Assembly (NCBI GenBank): GCA_024742815.1
Contig: JANSXX010000003.1
Coordinates: 186,001-250,000, forward strand
Source of the DNA: HXMU1420-13 sp024742815
Lineage (GTDB): Bacteria > Bacteroidota > Rhodothermia > Balneolales > Balneolaceae
Length of the DNA: 64,000 nucleotides
Direction of reading: 5' to 3'
The notes under the pieces were generated by a model. The model had not been told where the DNA came from. It searched no databases and saw only the letters and a list, made by a program, of their open reading frames with translations. The position numbers and the translations under genes were made by a program. Numbering within the stretch: the stretch's first letter is position 1; each line of letters opens with the position of its first letter. Below are positions 26,791 to 37,375 of this stretch, piece after piece.

Positions 26791-28125
26791 TTAATCCATT
26801 TCGATTAGTTGCCCGGATAATTGCATTAATTGAATTTCCGCTCGTTTTGCCTGGATTTTCAATCTTACCATATTCTGTTGAACACGAGAAACTCCAAGTT
26901 GTGCCTCTCGAAACTGAGTATTTGTTATTTGTCCTAACTCAAATAGCTCTTTACTTCGCTCAAAATTCAACTCAGCAGTTTCCAAATTCAGCGTCTCTTT
27001 TTTCAATAGAAACAAACTAGTTTGATAATCCTGATATAGATTCATCACATCTCTTTCTAAGGTCTTTTCTGCTAATTGTAGCGATTCCTGATTGTTTTTC
27101 AGCGTAACCAATGCATTTTGGATTTGAGTCTCTCTACGAAATCCATTAAACAGGGTAAGACTGACTGAAATCCCTCCATTAAATCCTGAAAGCTGTTGGT
27201 ATTCGAATTGCCCCGCATCCAACTCATTTCTTGTGTAGTTGTAGGATCCATTTAAGGATACAACCGGAAACCGATCTGATCGGGATTGTTTTAATTGCAA
27301 TTCGGCACTTTCCGAGGCTAACCTACTAATTACCAACGCTGCATTATTTTGTTGAGCTTGGGTTAATATTTCATCAAATGCCAACATATCATTAATTCCA
27401 AACTCATCATTCAAAGCAAGGCTTTCTGATGGAGAAGCACCCAATTCTATCAACAAGGAGCGTTTTGCATTTTCTAATCGGGCATTAGATTGTACAAGTG
27501 CAACGCTGTCTGCATTTAAATCTACGCGAGCTGTTAGTACATCTAAACGGGTTGCATTTCCGAAATTAAAGCGTTCCGTCACCCGCTGAAGACGATTTTC
27601 TGAACGCTGGATGGATTCCTCGGCAATTCGTACAGATTCATTTTCAAACAATACATTCAGGTATTGATTAATCACTTGAATAAGTGTGCCTTCAATTTGC
27701 AATCGAGCTGAAATACCGGATTGTTCCGCTAACGTATTCAGATTTTTGAATGTGTAATAGTTTCCAAAGCCATCAAACAACACATAATTGGCACTGATTG
27801 ACCCATTTAATGCCGTACTACCCGCATCATCTACATTAATATCGGGCTGATTTCCAGGGAAACGTAATTCTGTATCCTGAATGGAACCACTGTAAGAACC
27901 ATTTGCGGTGATGGTTGGCAAGAAGCCGGCATTTCCCAAACTTGCATTATTTTCGGCAATTTCGACAGTACGTTTCGCAATCGAAATGTCGTGGTTTTTA
28001 TATAGCGCAATAGTTATGGCATCTTGCAGTGTGATAGGTTGATCAAGCAGCGTTTCCGTTTGCTGTGCAATTATTTGTGGATGAAATAAAACAAGGGCGA
28101 ATAGAAGTGTGATAATCTTATTCAT
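26791..28125 (-). CDS. TolC-family outer-membrane efflux channel
   Basis: The start at 28125 gives 444 residues and a clean signal peptide (MNKIITLLFALVLFHPQIIA); the longer frame to 28164 would add a polar extension. Two repeats of long amphipathic helices with short strand pairs mark the TolC fold (LQDAITIALYKNHDIS, then NVLFENESVRIAEES in each half). It is the outer-membrane duct of the tripartite pump. Its start overlaps the RND pump stop by 8 bases, making it the last gene of the marR-MFP-RND-TolC operon. Confidence 0.93.
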   Translation of the reverse strand: MNKIITLLFALVLFHPQIIAQQTETLLDQPITLQDAITIALYKNHDISIAKRTVEIAENNASLGNAGFLPTITANGSYSGSIQDTELRFPGNQPDINVDDAGSTALNGSISANYVLFDGFGNYYTFKNLNTLAEQSGISARLQIEGTLIQVINQYLNVLFENESVRIAEESIQRSENRLQRVTERFNFGNATRLDVLTARVDLNADSVALVQSNARLENAKRSLLIELGASPSESLALNDEFGINDMLAFDEILTQAQQNNAALVISRLASESAELQLKQSRSDRFPVVSLNGSYNYTRNELDAGQFEYQQLSGFNGGISVSLTLFNGFRRETQIQNALVTLKNNQESLQLAEKTLERDVMNLYQDYQTSLFLLKKETLNLETAELNFERSKELFELGQITNTQFREAQLGVSRVQQNMVRLKIQAKRAEIQLMQLSGQLIEMD

Positions 28126-31100
28126 TTTCTTTCTCCCATTCTGTTTCGATGTAAGCGGGTTCAACTTCTTCGCGTTTGATGGTTAATTTTTCTCCGGTCC
28201 ATGCCCATGTTCTGAGCCATTTAGTATTTAATCGGATGGTGTTCGCTATCAACAAAAAGGCTGGTAAAACTGAAAGTAATAGAAATGTGCCTACCAGTAA
28301 GCCATAAGCGATGGTTATTGCCATAGGAATAAGAAATTGCGCCTGAAAGCTTTTTTCAAAGATTAAAGGGGCTAGACCCGCACAAGTTGTAGCCGTGGTT
28401 AGCAGGATGGGCCTGAATCTGGATCTGCCTGTTTCGATTAGAGATTCCATCACATCTTTTCCTTGCCTAATGGAATTATTAAATGCATTGATGAATACCA
28501 ATCCATCATTAACAAGAATCCCGATAAGAGCTACAAATCCTAAAAAGGAAAGCAAACTTATTTGAAAACCATGTATGTAATGTCCCAGCGCCATGCCAAT
28601 AATTCCAAACGGTACAATGCAATAGAGCACAATGGCTTGAATGAATGATCTGAATGTGAATGTTACTATAGAAAAGAGTAAAATCAGAATGGCCGGCAGT
28701 GCAAAACGAGCTGAATTTGCTGCTTTTTGAGTTTCCCGAACTTGCCCTTCAAATTGATAAGTAACATTTGGGTGAGCAGCGAGCACAGGTGGTAGCGCAA
28801 CGTTTTCAACTTTATTTAAAGCCTCGGTACCGGATACATCGAGATTAGCAAGCTCTGCTTCTACTCTAATCTCGCGCTTTCCATCCCGGTGATTGATTGC
28901 TACCAATCCATTAGTAAATTCTATATCAGCTAATTCGCGCAATGGATAGGAACCTCCATTTGCTGATCGAATACGCATATCAAGTAACTGGCTGATATCG
29001 CGACGATCTTCAAGAAGATATCGTGTCCATACCTTAACCTCGGTAGTACCACGTTGTAAGCGTTGTACTTCATTTCCGAAAAATGCATTTCTGACTTGCC
29101 CGATCACTTCCAGATTTGTAAAACCGAGTGCATACGCTCGGTCTTTTAAGGTAATTTGAATTTCCGGCTGATCCTCATTATCAGTATCGGTGATATCTCG
29201 CAAGATATCTAGTTTTTGCATTTCTGCGATCAGCATTTCTTTGGCACTTCGCAACTCCTGAAAATTATCAGCAGCTAGTGAAACCGAAACAGGTTTACCA
29301 AACGGGTTTTGTGATACAAACGAAAGTAGAGTTGCATCCGGAATGGCTCCCACTTCTGCTTTTATTGCTAATGAAATATCAAAACTTTGAATATCTCGTT
29401 CTTCCGAGGGAATCAGGTAAAAGTTGATTGACGCTTTATTACTTCCAGGACCTAGTTTAGTTACGATATTGCGAATGTAACCAACTTCATCACCCGTTCT
29501 CTCTTTATATTGTTCGTTAAGGCGTAAGGCTCCTTCACGAATTTGCTGAACTCTAAGTTCCGTAACGGCTTCCGAAGTTCCTTGAGGCATCTCCAGAGTG
29601 GCAGTAACGGCATTTTGTTCAATGTTCGGAAAGAAAGTGGTTTTCACATATCCACCCGCGATGGCACCAAAGGTTATCAGCAGTAAGCCGATAGCCGTTA
29701 ACACCATAAAGGTTTTGTTTTGCAGGGTAAATCGTAAAAAAGGTACATACACCTCATCACGCACGTAAAACAGCTTTTGCTCCAACCAATGCTGAATGCT
29801 TTTATCCTCTTTTTCAGGATCTTTATGCAAGTCTTTGGAATGTGCAAGGTGTGCCGGCAAAAACAAAAACACTTCAATTAACGACACCAGTAATGCTCCC
29901 GCTACAACAAATGCTATTTCGCTAAAGAAATCACCAAGTTGACCATCTACAAAAAAGAAAAAACTAAAAGCGATACTGGTGGTTAATATTGCAGATGTTA
30001 CCGATGGCACTACTTCCATGGTTCCTTCTACCGCAGCTTTTAATGGATGCATCCCTTCTTCATACTTTTGATAAATGTTTTCGCCAACTACAATTCCATC
30101 ATCTACCAAAATTCCGATAACAACTATCATCCCGAATAGCGAAATCACGTTAATGGTGATGCCGTAAAATGAAGCAAGAACGAACATTCCTAAAAATGAG
30201 ATAGGTATTCCCAATGCAACCCAAAAGGCCAATCTGATGCGTAAAAACAAACCAAGAAGTATAAATACGAGGAGTACTCCTACTAGCCCATTGTCTCTTA
30301 GAAGCTCGATTCGTTCCACCAGCGAGATGGTAGCATCATCAACAAGTACTGCTTCTACCCTGCTATTTTCAGCGTTAAATTCAACGATATAGTTTTTGAT
30401 GAACGCCGAGGCAGCTAAAATATCTTCTTCGTTGGTGGTGGTTACAAAAATGAAAACCGCTGGCTTACCATCTAGGTAGCCTTTATTGGTGTTTTCATCA
30501 AAGGTATCTTCCACAGTTGCAACATCCGAAAGTTTAACGATGGTACCATTTGGATCACTTTTAACTACGATATCATTAAAGCCTTTTGCATAATAATTCT
30601 GCTCATCAACACGAATCGTAAATTCTCTACGTTCGCCTCTCAGAATACCACCGGTTATTCGTACGTTCGAACTAGCAACGGCTCTGCTGATATCTGCAAA
30701 AGTTAGTCCATAAGCCCGAAGAGCATCTTCACTGACTCCGATTTGAATTTCCGGCTCGGTGAAACCACTTAATTGTAACTGCGAGAGTCCATCGTAAGCT
30801 AATAGTGCATCTTCAAAAGCGTCGATCGTACTTTTTAAAGTGGTTGGGGTAACGTCACCCACTAACGCGATTTCACCTACTTGATTGAATGGTTCTTCTT
30901 TGAATACAACTACTCGTTCTAGCCCAACCGGAAAAGAAGAGATTCGATCAATCGCATTCTTCACCTCCTGAAGAACAACATTTGGATCCTGATCGGGCAA
31001 CAATTCTACACGAACGGTAGCAAAATTCTCTTGTGAAACCGAAGTAACCCGATCTACACCTTTGGTTCCTTCCAGACTTTCTTCAATTTTTAGTACAACC

Positions 31101-31288
31101 CCTTCTTCAATCTCGATGGGTGATGCACCGGGATAAACCGCTTCAACAATAATGAATTGTACGGTTCTGTTTGGGAAAAATGTGGACGTTAAACTAGATG
31201 CAGCTAATACTCCAAAAAGGATAAACAGCAAAATACCCAGATTAACCAGCACCACATGCTTGGTAAAATATTCAATTAAGCTTCTCAT
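28118..31288 (-). CDS. RND-superfamily efflux transporter
   Basis: This 1056-residue inner-membrane pump has two repeats of six helices, with two large periplasmic porter/docking domains. The proton-relay aspartates are in helix 4 (GILVDDGIVVGENI). The equivalent segment of the second half is GILVNDGLVFINAF. It drives export of hydrophobic compounds using the proton gradient. It is 10 nt downstream of its adaptor gene. Substrate is unknown; the local MarR regulator suggests drugs or aromatic acids rather than metals. Confidence 0.95.
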   Translation of the reverse strand: MRSLIEYFTKHVVLVNLGILLFILFGVLAASSLTSTFFPNRTVQFIIVEAVYPGASPIEIEEGVVLKIEESLEGTKGVDRVTSVSQENFATVRVELLPDQDPNVVLQEVKNAIDRISSFPVGLERVVVFKEEPFNQVGEIALVGDVTPTTLKSTIDAFEDALLAYDGLSQLQLSGFTEPEIQIGVSEDALRAYGLTFADISRAVASSNVRITGGILRGERREFTIRVDEQNYYAKGFNDIVVKSDPNGTIVKLSDVATVEDTFDENTNKGYLDGKPAVFIFVTTTNEEDILAASAFIKNYIVEFNAENSRVEAVLVDDATISLVERIELLRDNGLVGVLLVFILLGLFLRIRLAFWVALGIPISFLGMFVLASFYGITINVISLFGMIVVIGILVDDGIVVGENIYQKYEEGMHPLKAAVEGTMEVVPSVTSAILTTSIAFSFFFFVDGQLGDFFSEIAFVVAGALLVSLIEVFLFLPAHLAHSKDLHKDPEKEDKSIQHWLEQKLFYVRDEVYVPFLRFTLQNKTFMVLTAIGLLLITFGAIAGGYVKTTFFPNIEQNAVTATLEMPQGTSEAVTELRVQQIREGALRLNEQYKERTGDEVGYIRNIVTKLGPGSNKASINFYLIPSEERDIQSFDISLAIKAEVGAIPDATLLSFVSQNPFGKPVSVSLAADNFQELRSAKEMLIAEMQKLDILRDITDTDNEDQPEIQITLKDRAYALGFTNLEVIGQVRNAFFGNEVQRLQRGTTEVKVWTRYLLEDRRDISQLLDMRIRSANGGSYPLRELADIEFTNGLVAINHRDGKREIRVEAELANLDVSGTEALNKVENVALPPVLAAHPNVTYQFEGQVRETQKAANSARFALPAILILLFSIVTFTFRSFIQAIVLYCIVPFGIIGMALGHYIHGFQISLLSFLGFVALIGILVNDGLVFINAFNNSIRQGKDVMESLIETGRSRFRPILLTTATTCAGLAPLIFEKSFQAQFLIPMAITIAYGLLVGTFLLLSVLPAFLLIANTIRLNTKWLRTWAWTGEKLTIKREEVEPAYIETEWEKENE

Positions 31289-31298
31289 GATGTCATCC

Positions 31299-32420
31299 TC
31301 AATTACGAACAGGAACTACGCTTCTACCCTCAAAAGAGGCATCACGAAATTCATTAATCACTAATTTACCATCTGTAATACCGCGAACAATCGTACTGTC
31401 ATTTTCTGTGGTTAACACTTCTACACGTTCGAGAACTGCTACATTATTTTCGATTACAAATACCAAATCGTTTCTAACCAAAGCTTTCGTAGCAATTTTA
31501 TCAGCGTTTTCGAATATTTCTCCCTCAATAGTTCCTGAAACATACTGGCCGGGTAGCAACCGATTACTTTTTACCGTTAAGTAGACCAATAAGGTTTGGG
31601 TAAGTGGATTTATTCGGGCGTTGATTCGTGCAACATCTGCCTCATAATCTGTGTTTTGATCTCTATCAAGATGTAAAGCAACATTGTCTCCGGTTGATAT
31701 GAAAAATCGATCTGAAGCATTAATCGAAGCCTCAATCTCATAACTTCCGGTTTGGGTAAACTGTCCTAAAGGCTGATTGGGACGAACCAAAGTGCCGGGC
31801 TCGATAAGTGCTTGTGTAACTACACCATCAAAAGGTGCAGTAATCGTGAATTTCGATAAGCGAACTTCACTTTGTTTGATGGAATAATAATTGGTTAGCA
31901 CATTTCTTCCTGAAAGGAACAGAGTAAATTGCCTGTTTTCAGAAGATGGAACCTCAGCGAGAGGCCGGTTTATATCCATTGAATTTAAATAGTCAAACCA
32001 TGCATCATATTCGTTAGGGTAGTCGATTTTTATATCCGCAAGTATTTGAGTGATCAGCGATTGGAATTGTGATTTTTGGCTCTTCAACAATTGTTGCTGT
32101 TCCCGATCATCCATTTTCAGGATAATCTCTCCTTTTTTAAATGCCATACCTTCTTCAAATTCTCTGGCTCCATCATGCAAAATCCCTTGAACTTCAGCAA
32201 AAAGTTGAATTTCATTTTCAGGTATTACATTTCCGGTGAAAGTAATACTCGATGTAATAGCTTCGTTTTTTATCTCTTGTACAACTACTCCAATTCCGTC
32301 ATTTGTACCATTGGTGGCAGTTTGCTCTTCTTGAGGTCCGGAAGAAAGAAACCGGAATAAAAAAATGGCGCCGATGAAAAATACTATGCCCGCTATAATT
32401 GATATTTGTCTGAATTTCAT
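31299..32420 (-). CDS. RND efflux periplasmic adaptor (membrane fusion protein)
   Basis: This 373-residue protein has an N-terminal membrane anchor (residues 8-26), a lipoyl/barrel-sandwich domain split around a helical hairpin (about residues 65-195) and a beta-barrel domain (about 225-300). The lipoyl half-motifs are ENEIQLFAEVQG and FTITAPFDGVVTQ. It bridges the pump and the TolC channel. Its start overlaps the marR stop by 4 bases, so the regulator and adaptor are translationally coupled. Confidence 0.93.
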   Translation of the reverse strand: MKFRQISIIAGIVFFIGAIFLFRFLSSGPQEEQTATNGTNDGIGVVVQEIKNEAITSSITFTGNVIPENEIQLFAEVQGILHDGAREFEEGMAFKKGEIILKMDDREQQQLLKSQKSQFQSLITQILADIKIDYPNEYDAWFDYLNSMDINRPLAEVPSSENRQFTLFLSGRNVLTNYYSIKQSEVRLSKFTITAPFDGVVTQALIEPGTLVRPNQPLGQFTQTGSYEIEASINASDRFFISTGDNVALHLDRDQNTDYEADVARINARINPLTQTLLVYLTVKSNRLLPGQYVSGTIEGEIFENADKIATKALVRNDLVFVIENNVAVLERVEVLTTENDSTIVRGITDGKLVINEFRDASFEGRSVVPVRN

Positions 32421-32932
32421 TGTTTTGATGTATTAATACTTGATGAGTTCATTGCTTGTTCGATATGATGCAACAATGATTGTAATTGTTTAGTGAGATT
32501 TTCGCGTTGATCGCCTAAGCTACCGAAGAAATCCTGCTCAGCTTGTAGCATTACCGGTAGAACCTGTTTTATTTTGTTGTGGCCGGCCTCAGTTAACTCC
32601 AGTACATTGACTCTGGAATCATTTTCAGAGCTTTTTTTAGCCAAATAGCCTGCTTCTACATTTTTCTTAACCATTTTGGAAACAAGCATGCGATCAATTT
32701 TTACCAGTTCTACCAAATCCTGCTGGATTACTTCTTCCTGATTCTGACTTAACCACCGTGTTCCTACCAAAGTGATAAGTTGGGTGTGGGTCATATCATG
32801 TTCGCTCACCATTTGGTTCACTTTTCGCACCCATTGCATATTGATTTGCCAAAACAGAAAACCGAGTTTTTCACTCGGTATCGGAAGGGTGCTTTCTTCT
32901 AGGGTTTGTGATTTTGAATTATTTGTTGTCAT
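32417..32932 (-). CDS. MarR-family transcriptional regulator
   Basis: This 171-residue protein has the winged helix of MarR regulators: recognition helix around QQDLVELVKIDRMLVSKMVKK, then the wing KKSSENDSRVNVLELTEAG with the conserved DSR. It is the first gene of the efflux operon and probably represses it until a ligand binds, as known for this family. The operator should lie in the 134-nt gap shared with the divergent DUF445 gene, but no clear palindrome was assigned. Confidence 0.92.
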   Translation of the reverse strand: MTTNNSKSQTLEESTLPIPSEKLGFLFWQINMQWVRKVNQMVSEHDMTHTQLITLVGTRWLSQNQEEVIQQDLVELVKIDRMLVSKMVKKNVEAGYLAKKSSENDSRVNVLELTEAGHNKIKQVLPVMLQAEQDFFGSLGDQRENLTKQLQSLLHHIEQAMNSSSINTSKQ

Positions 32933-33066
32933 GACTACAAACTAAGGAGTTTCTGTTGCAACGACAACAATATTTCTAGAATCATTCCAAGTAATGCAGA
33001 AATGATGAATTTTTTTTCAGCGTACAAATCCCTTAACATATCTATCGAAATATCGTAGCGGACGAA

Positions 33067-34206
33067 ATGGCTGAAATCGAAGAAAAAAATATCATCAAAG
33101 AAAACAGTAAGAAGTACGCCGGGCAGCTCTGGAACTTGATTACTGAGCAAATAGAGCGACAAAGTGCAAATCAGGAAAAGTTACCGGCACACCTTGCTCC
33201 GCCCAAAAAAGAATCAAAGAATAAATGGCTAATCAAGCTTCTTTTCTTCTTTCCGGTGCTTTTGTTAGGTGGATTTATCACCTCTTTTTGGTGGGATTTT
33301 AACGGCATTAGCACAACACTGTTTGGATATGATATAGTCTTCGAAGGTTTACTCAAAGTACTAACTATAAGCGGCTTGATTGGGTTTATGACCAACTGGG
33401 TTGCCATCAAAATGCTTTTTCGTCCAACTCATCGTCGCCCAATTTTAGGGCAAGGTTTGATTCCCGCTCAAAAAGATAGAATTGCTTATCGATTAGCTCG
33501 TGCTGTTTCGGAAGATTTGATCAATCCGGAGATTATCAAGAAAAAGATTCACGAATCGCAGGCAATCAGTAAATATCGAGAGAAAGCAACTCAATATATC
33601 CGCAATATTATCGACGATCCCCGATTTCGTTCAGAGCTGAAAATACTGCTGGTTAGTTATGTTGATGAGATGATGACTGAACCGGAAGTTCGAGCAAACA
33701 TTGCCAAGAATTTGATCAAACAAATCAATTCTGCCATTGATGAAAATTCATTTGAAAGAGTAGCTTTAAAAGCATATAGCTTTTTTAAAGGGCAGGAAAT
33801 GCAGGATCTTGTTGAAGAAGCTCTTACAAAATTGCCTTCGGGTGTTGAGCGCAGCTTAGATAAAATGGATGAATTTCTTGATACCCTCCCCGATCGCATC
33901 GATAAAAACAGCGACACCATCGAAGATTTAGTCACAAATATGCTGTATCGCCTGATAAATCAACTCGATGTGCATGCTCTTGTGGAAGACAATTTGCGGC
34001 AGTATGATGAAAAACGGATTGAGCTACTCATCAAAAATGCGTCAAATGATCAACTGCAATACATTCAATATCTGGGAGCAGTTTTAGGAACACTTGGTGG
34101 CTTTATCATCTGGAAACCGATTGCGAGCTTAATCGTTTTAGCTTCCATTATTCTCATAATTTATGGTATCGATGTTTTGTTAATCAAAATCAAAGTTTCT
34201 GATTAA
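33067..34206 (+). CDS. DUF445 family membrane protein
   Basis: This 379-residue protein has an N-terminal hydrophilic stretch of about 55 residues. Membrane helices follow at about 58-75 and 90-115, and a last helix lies near the C-terminus (about 340-372). The DUF445 signature GFMTNWVAIKMLFRPTHRRPILGQGLIPAQKDRIA is present in two parts around residues 100-138. The middle is a long helical region. DUF445 proteins occur widely in envelope contexts with no known activity. It is divergent from the marR operon. Confidence 0.88.
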   Translation: MAEIEEKNIIKENSKKYAGQLWNLITEQIERQSANQEKLPAHLAPPKKESKNKWLIKLLFFFPVLLLGGFITSFWWDFNGISTTLFGYDIVFEGLLKVLTISGLIGFMTNWVAIKMLFRPTHRRPILGQGLIPAQKDRIAYRLARAVSEDLINPEIIKKKIHESQAISKYREKATQYIRNIIDDPRFRSELKILLVSYVDEMMTEPEVRANIAKNLIKQINSAIDENSFERVALKAYSFFKGQEMQDLVEEALTKLPSGVERSLDKMDEFLDTLPDRIDKNSDTIEDLVTNMLYRLINQLDVHALVEDNLRQYDEKRIELLIKNASNDQLQYIQYLGAVLGTLGGFIIWKPIASLIVLASIILIIYGIDVLLIKIKVSD

Positions 34207-34254
34207 ACTTTTTATCTTAAGCAGGTAATTTTTCACTTTAATTGTATTCCTGTC

Positions 34255-35931
34255 TTGAAGATTTTAACTCATCTACGCATCCCATTTTTTCTTAGCATTA
34301 GCGTATTAGTGCTCGCTAATTGTTCATCTACCGGTGAACTAGCCCAAAACAGTACAGTAAATGAGCCAACCGAAACTGAAACTGTTGCTACTGAAGCAGA
34401 AGTGTTAGCTCCTACCGAAGATTGGCATCTGCTCTCCCCTAACTCCGATCCATATTTTGGAACAGGTGTTGAGTTGGCTTACGAACAGTTGCTGGCCGAC
34501 AAACAACCCCGAAAAGAAGTAATTGTTGCAATTATTGATTCTGGAACGGATATCGAACACGAAGATTTGGCCGAGAATATCTGGATTAATGAAGATGAAA
34601 TTGCCGGAAATGGAATTGATGACGATGGAAATGGCTATGTAGATGATATTCATGGTTGGAATTTTATTGGAGGCGCTGATGGATCGCATGTAATCGACGA
34701 TACGTACGAAGTAACGCGTATTTATGCCTCATTGCGAGATGATTATGAAGGGGTAAATCCGGCTGATTTGAATGAGGAAGAACGCGCTGAATATGAATAC
34801 TATCAGGAAATTAAAGCCGACTATCTTGCAGAACGAAATGAAGTGCAAACAGTGCTTCAAAACATTATGGGTTTCGAGCAAGCAATTATGGGCTCAAAGC
34901 AAGTATTTGGTGTCACTCACATTGATTCTGTTTCCGCTGAAGACTTAGAACCCGATGAGTCGGATACTCCACTAAAAGCACAAGCAAAACAAGTGTTATC
35001 GTATGTGAAAGAAGTGGGTTTAACCGAAGAAGAATTGCAAGAAGCCAAAGAACAATATCAGACTTTAGCTGAATTTGGAATGAACCCAGACTTCGATCCT
35101 CGCGGAATTGTTGGGGATGATTACGATGATCTTACCAACAGATTTTATGGTAATAATGACGTTGCGGGTCCAAGAAGCGATCATGGAACACACGTTGCAG
35201 GAATTGTAGGTGCAATCCGAAATAATAGTGTGGGTATGGATGGGATTGCTGATGTAAAGCTGATGATCGTGCGAACGGTTCCTATGGGTGATGAGCGAGA
35301 TAAAGATGTAGCGAATGCTATCCGATATGCCGCAGAAAACGGAGCCGATATCATCAATATGAGTTTTGGTAAGGGCTACTCACCACAAAAAGCGTATGTT
35401 GATGCTGCCGTTCGATTTGCCGACAGTCTTGGCGTACTGATGATTCACGGTGCCGGAAATGATGGTGCCAATATTGATACAACAAATAACTTCCCGAGCC
35501 GAACTTACTCAAACGGTGGAATAGCTATCAATTTTATGAACATTGGAGCTTCTTCTTGGGAAGATGGAGAAGCGTTACCGGCCGTATTCAGTAACTATGG
35601 ATCTGAAGAAGTGGATCTTTTTGCACCCGGTGTAGAAATCTACTCTACCTATCCCGAAAATGAATATAAAGCAAACGATGGTACCAGCATGGCTGCCCCG
35701 GTTGTCTCTGGTGTGGCTGCATTAATCATGGCCTATTATCCGGATTTAACAGCGACCCAAGTGAAGGAAATACTGATGGATTCTTCCACAAAACCTGAAC
35801 AAAATATTGTAAATCGACCCGGAAGTGGCGAAGAACCTGTTCTAGTGCCTTTTTCAGAGCTTTCAATCTCAGGTGGAATTGTTAATGCATTCGAAGCCCT
35901 TAAAATGGCCGATCAACTCAGTGATTATTAA
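34255..35931 (+). CDS. Lipoprotein subtilisin-like serine peptidase (S8) with large insertion
   Basis: This 558-residue protein starts at TTG and has a lipobox ending at C23 (LVLANC). The catalytic triad is D95 (AIIDSGTD), H310 (SDHGTHVAG) and S478 (NDGTSMAAP), with the oxyanion Asn region at GAGNDG (about 400). In subtilisin the Asp and His are about 30 residues apart; here they are 215 apart. The difference is an acidic, helix-forming insertion (residues about 150-290). It likely acts at the outer face of a membrane in protein turnover or maturation. Confidence 0.92.
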   Translation: MKILTHLRIPFFLSISVLVLANCSSTGELAQNSTVNEPTETETVATEAEVLAPTEDWHLLSPNSDPYFGTGVELAYEQLLADKQPRKEVIVAIIDSGTDIEHEDLAENIWINEDEIAGNGIDDDGNGYVDDIHGWNFIGGADGSHVIDDTYEVTRIYASLRDDYEGVNPADLNEEERAEYEYYQEIKADYLAERNEVQTVLQNIMGFEQAIMGSKQVFGVTHIDSVSAEDLEPDESDTPLKAQAKQVLSYVKEVGLTEEELQEAKEQYQTLAEFGMNPDFDPRGIVGDDYDDLTNRFYGNNDVAGPRSDHGTHVAGIVGAIRNNSVGMDGIADVKLMIVRTVPMGDERDKDVANAIRYAAENGADIINMSFGKGYSPQKAYVDAAVRFADSLGVLMIHGAGNDGANIDTTNNFPSRTYSNGGIAINFMNIGASSWEDGEALPAVFSNYGSEEVDLFAPGVEIYSTYPENEYKANDGTSMAAPVVSGVAALIMAYYPDLTATQVKEILMDSSTKPEQNIVNRPGSGEEPVLVPFSELSISGGIVNAFEALKMADQLSDY

Positions 35932-35944
35932 TTAGAAAACAACA

Positions 35945-37375
35945 TTGTCTACGCTTGATGCAGTAATAGTAGGATCAGGTCCGAATGGATTATCTGCCGG
36001 TATCTTATTAGCCCAGCAGGGTTTGTCTGTGCAAATTATTGAAGCGGAAGACACCATTGGTGGTGGTACACGTACCAAAGAATTAACCGAACCCGGCTTT
36101 TTACACGATGTTTGTTCGGCGGTGCATCCAACCGCCGTGGCATCCCCTTTTCTATCAAAGCTTGAGTTGAACAAGTATGGCTTAGAGTGGATTTATCCGG
36201 AAGTTGCAGCAGCTCACCCCTTCGATTCCGGAAATGCAATTTTAGGTTATCAGGACCTTGAAAAGACCAGTGAGCAATTCGGAAAGGATTGCAAGTTATA
36301 TAAACGTCTTTTTTCTGAATTCATCGAACATTGGGATGCTCTTCGACATGATCTTTTCGGTACGCTTCGATCGGTACAAAACCCTTTATCGATGGCAAGA
36401 TTTGGTTGGTACGGCTGGCTATCAGCGAAAGATTTTACGAGTTCTTTGTTCAAAAATCCCGAGACCAAAGCGTTTTTCGCTGGAATGGCAGCTCACAGTA
36501 TTCTACCATTAGAAAAGCTCTTTTCATCTTCGTTTGGATTGGTTCTTACTACATCGATGCACGCTGTCGGTTGGCCTATCGCTAAGGGCGGATCAGCAAA
36601 GATCACACATGCGATGGCAAAGTATTTTGAGTCGCTTGGTGGTAGGATTGAAACCGGAAATCGAATCAAAAGCTTTAAAGAACTACCGAACGCACGCGCA
36701 GTTTTATTTGACCTTACTCCTCATCAAATCGCAAAAATATGCGACCAAACGTTACCCTCTGATTTTCGAAAAAAACTTGAGAATTATGAGTATGGTCCAG
36801 GAGTTTTTAAAATGGATTTCGCGGTTTCTGAACCGATCCCCTGGAAAAATGAAGAATGCAAAAAAGCCGGTACCGTCCATTTAGGGGGTACATTTGAAGA
36901 ATTAGCACACTCGGAACGTGAAATCTGGAAAGGTAATCACCCTGAAAAACCATACGTATTACTTTCGCAGCCCACGCTATTCGACCCTTCGCGAGCTCCG
37001 AATGGAAAACATGCTGTTTGGGCTTATTGTCATGTACCTAATAGCTCTGAAAAAGATTGCAGCGAAGAAATTATAAACCAAATCGAGCGATATGCGCCAG
37101 GTTTCAGAGATACCATAATCGCAACGCATAGTATGAATGCGGTACAGATGAATACCTACAATGAAAATTATGTGGGTGGCGATATAAATGGAGGCGCTCA
37201 ATCTTTTAAACAACTTATTGGTCGACCAGTGCTCAAATGGGATCCATATAAAATGCCACAAAAAGGTTTATATATCTGTTCGTCTTCAACTCCACCCGGT
37301 GGTGGTGTTCATGGTATGTGTGGATTTCATGCTGCGAAATCTGCATTAAAAAACGAATTCGGTATCACGCTATGA
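35945..37375 (+). CDS. NAD(P)/FAD-dependent oxidoreductase, phytoene desaturase/PYROXD2-like
   Basis: This 476-residue flavoprotein starts at TTG. The N-terminal dinucleotide-binding motif is VIVGSGPNGLSAGILLAQQG, followed by the GGGTRT glycine/arginine segment. The C-terminal FAD-contact block around STPPGGGVHGMCG is typical of the carotenoid desaturase/isomerase and PYROXD2 group. Specificity among desaturase, isomerase and oxidase cannot be read from sequence. Its stop overlaps the start of the Rieske oxygenase (ATGA), a tight link that suggests successive steps on one substrate. Confidence 0.85.
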   Translation: MSTLDAVIVGSGPNGLSAGILLAQQGLSVQIIEAEDTIGGGTRTKELTEPGFLHDVCSAVHPTAVASPFLSKLELNKYGLEWIYPEVAAAHPFDSGNAILGYQDLEKTSEQFGKDCKLYKRLFSEFIEHWDALRHDLFGTLRSVQNPLSMARFGWYGWLSAKDFTSSLFKNPETKAFFAGMAAHSILPLEKLFSSSFGLVLTTSMHAVGWPIAKGGSAKITHAMAKYFESLGGRIETGNRIKSFKELPNARAVLFDLTPHQIAKICDQTLPSDFRKKLENYEYGPGVFKMDFAVSEPIPWKNEECKKAGTVHLGGTFEELAHSEREIWKGNHPEKPYVLLSQPTLFDPSRAPNGKHAVWAYCHVPNSSEKDCSEEIINQIERYAPGFRDTIIATHSMNAVQMNTYNENYVGGDINGGAQSFKQLIGRPVLKWDPYKMPQKGLYICSSSTPPGGGVHGMCGFHAAKSALKNEFGITL

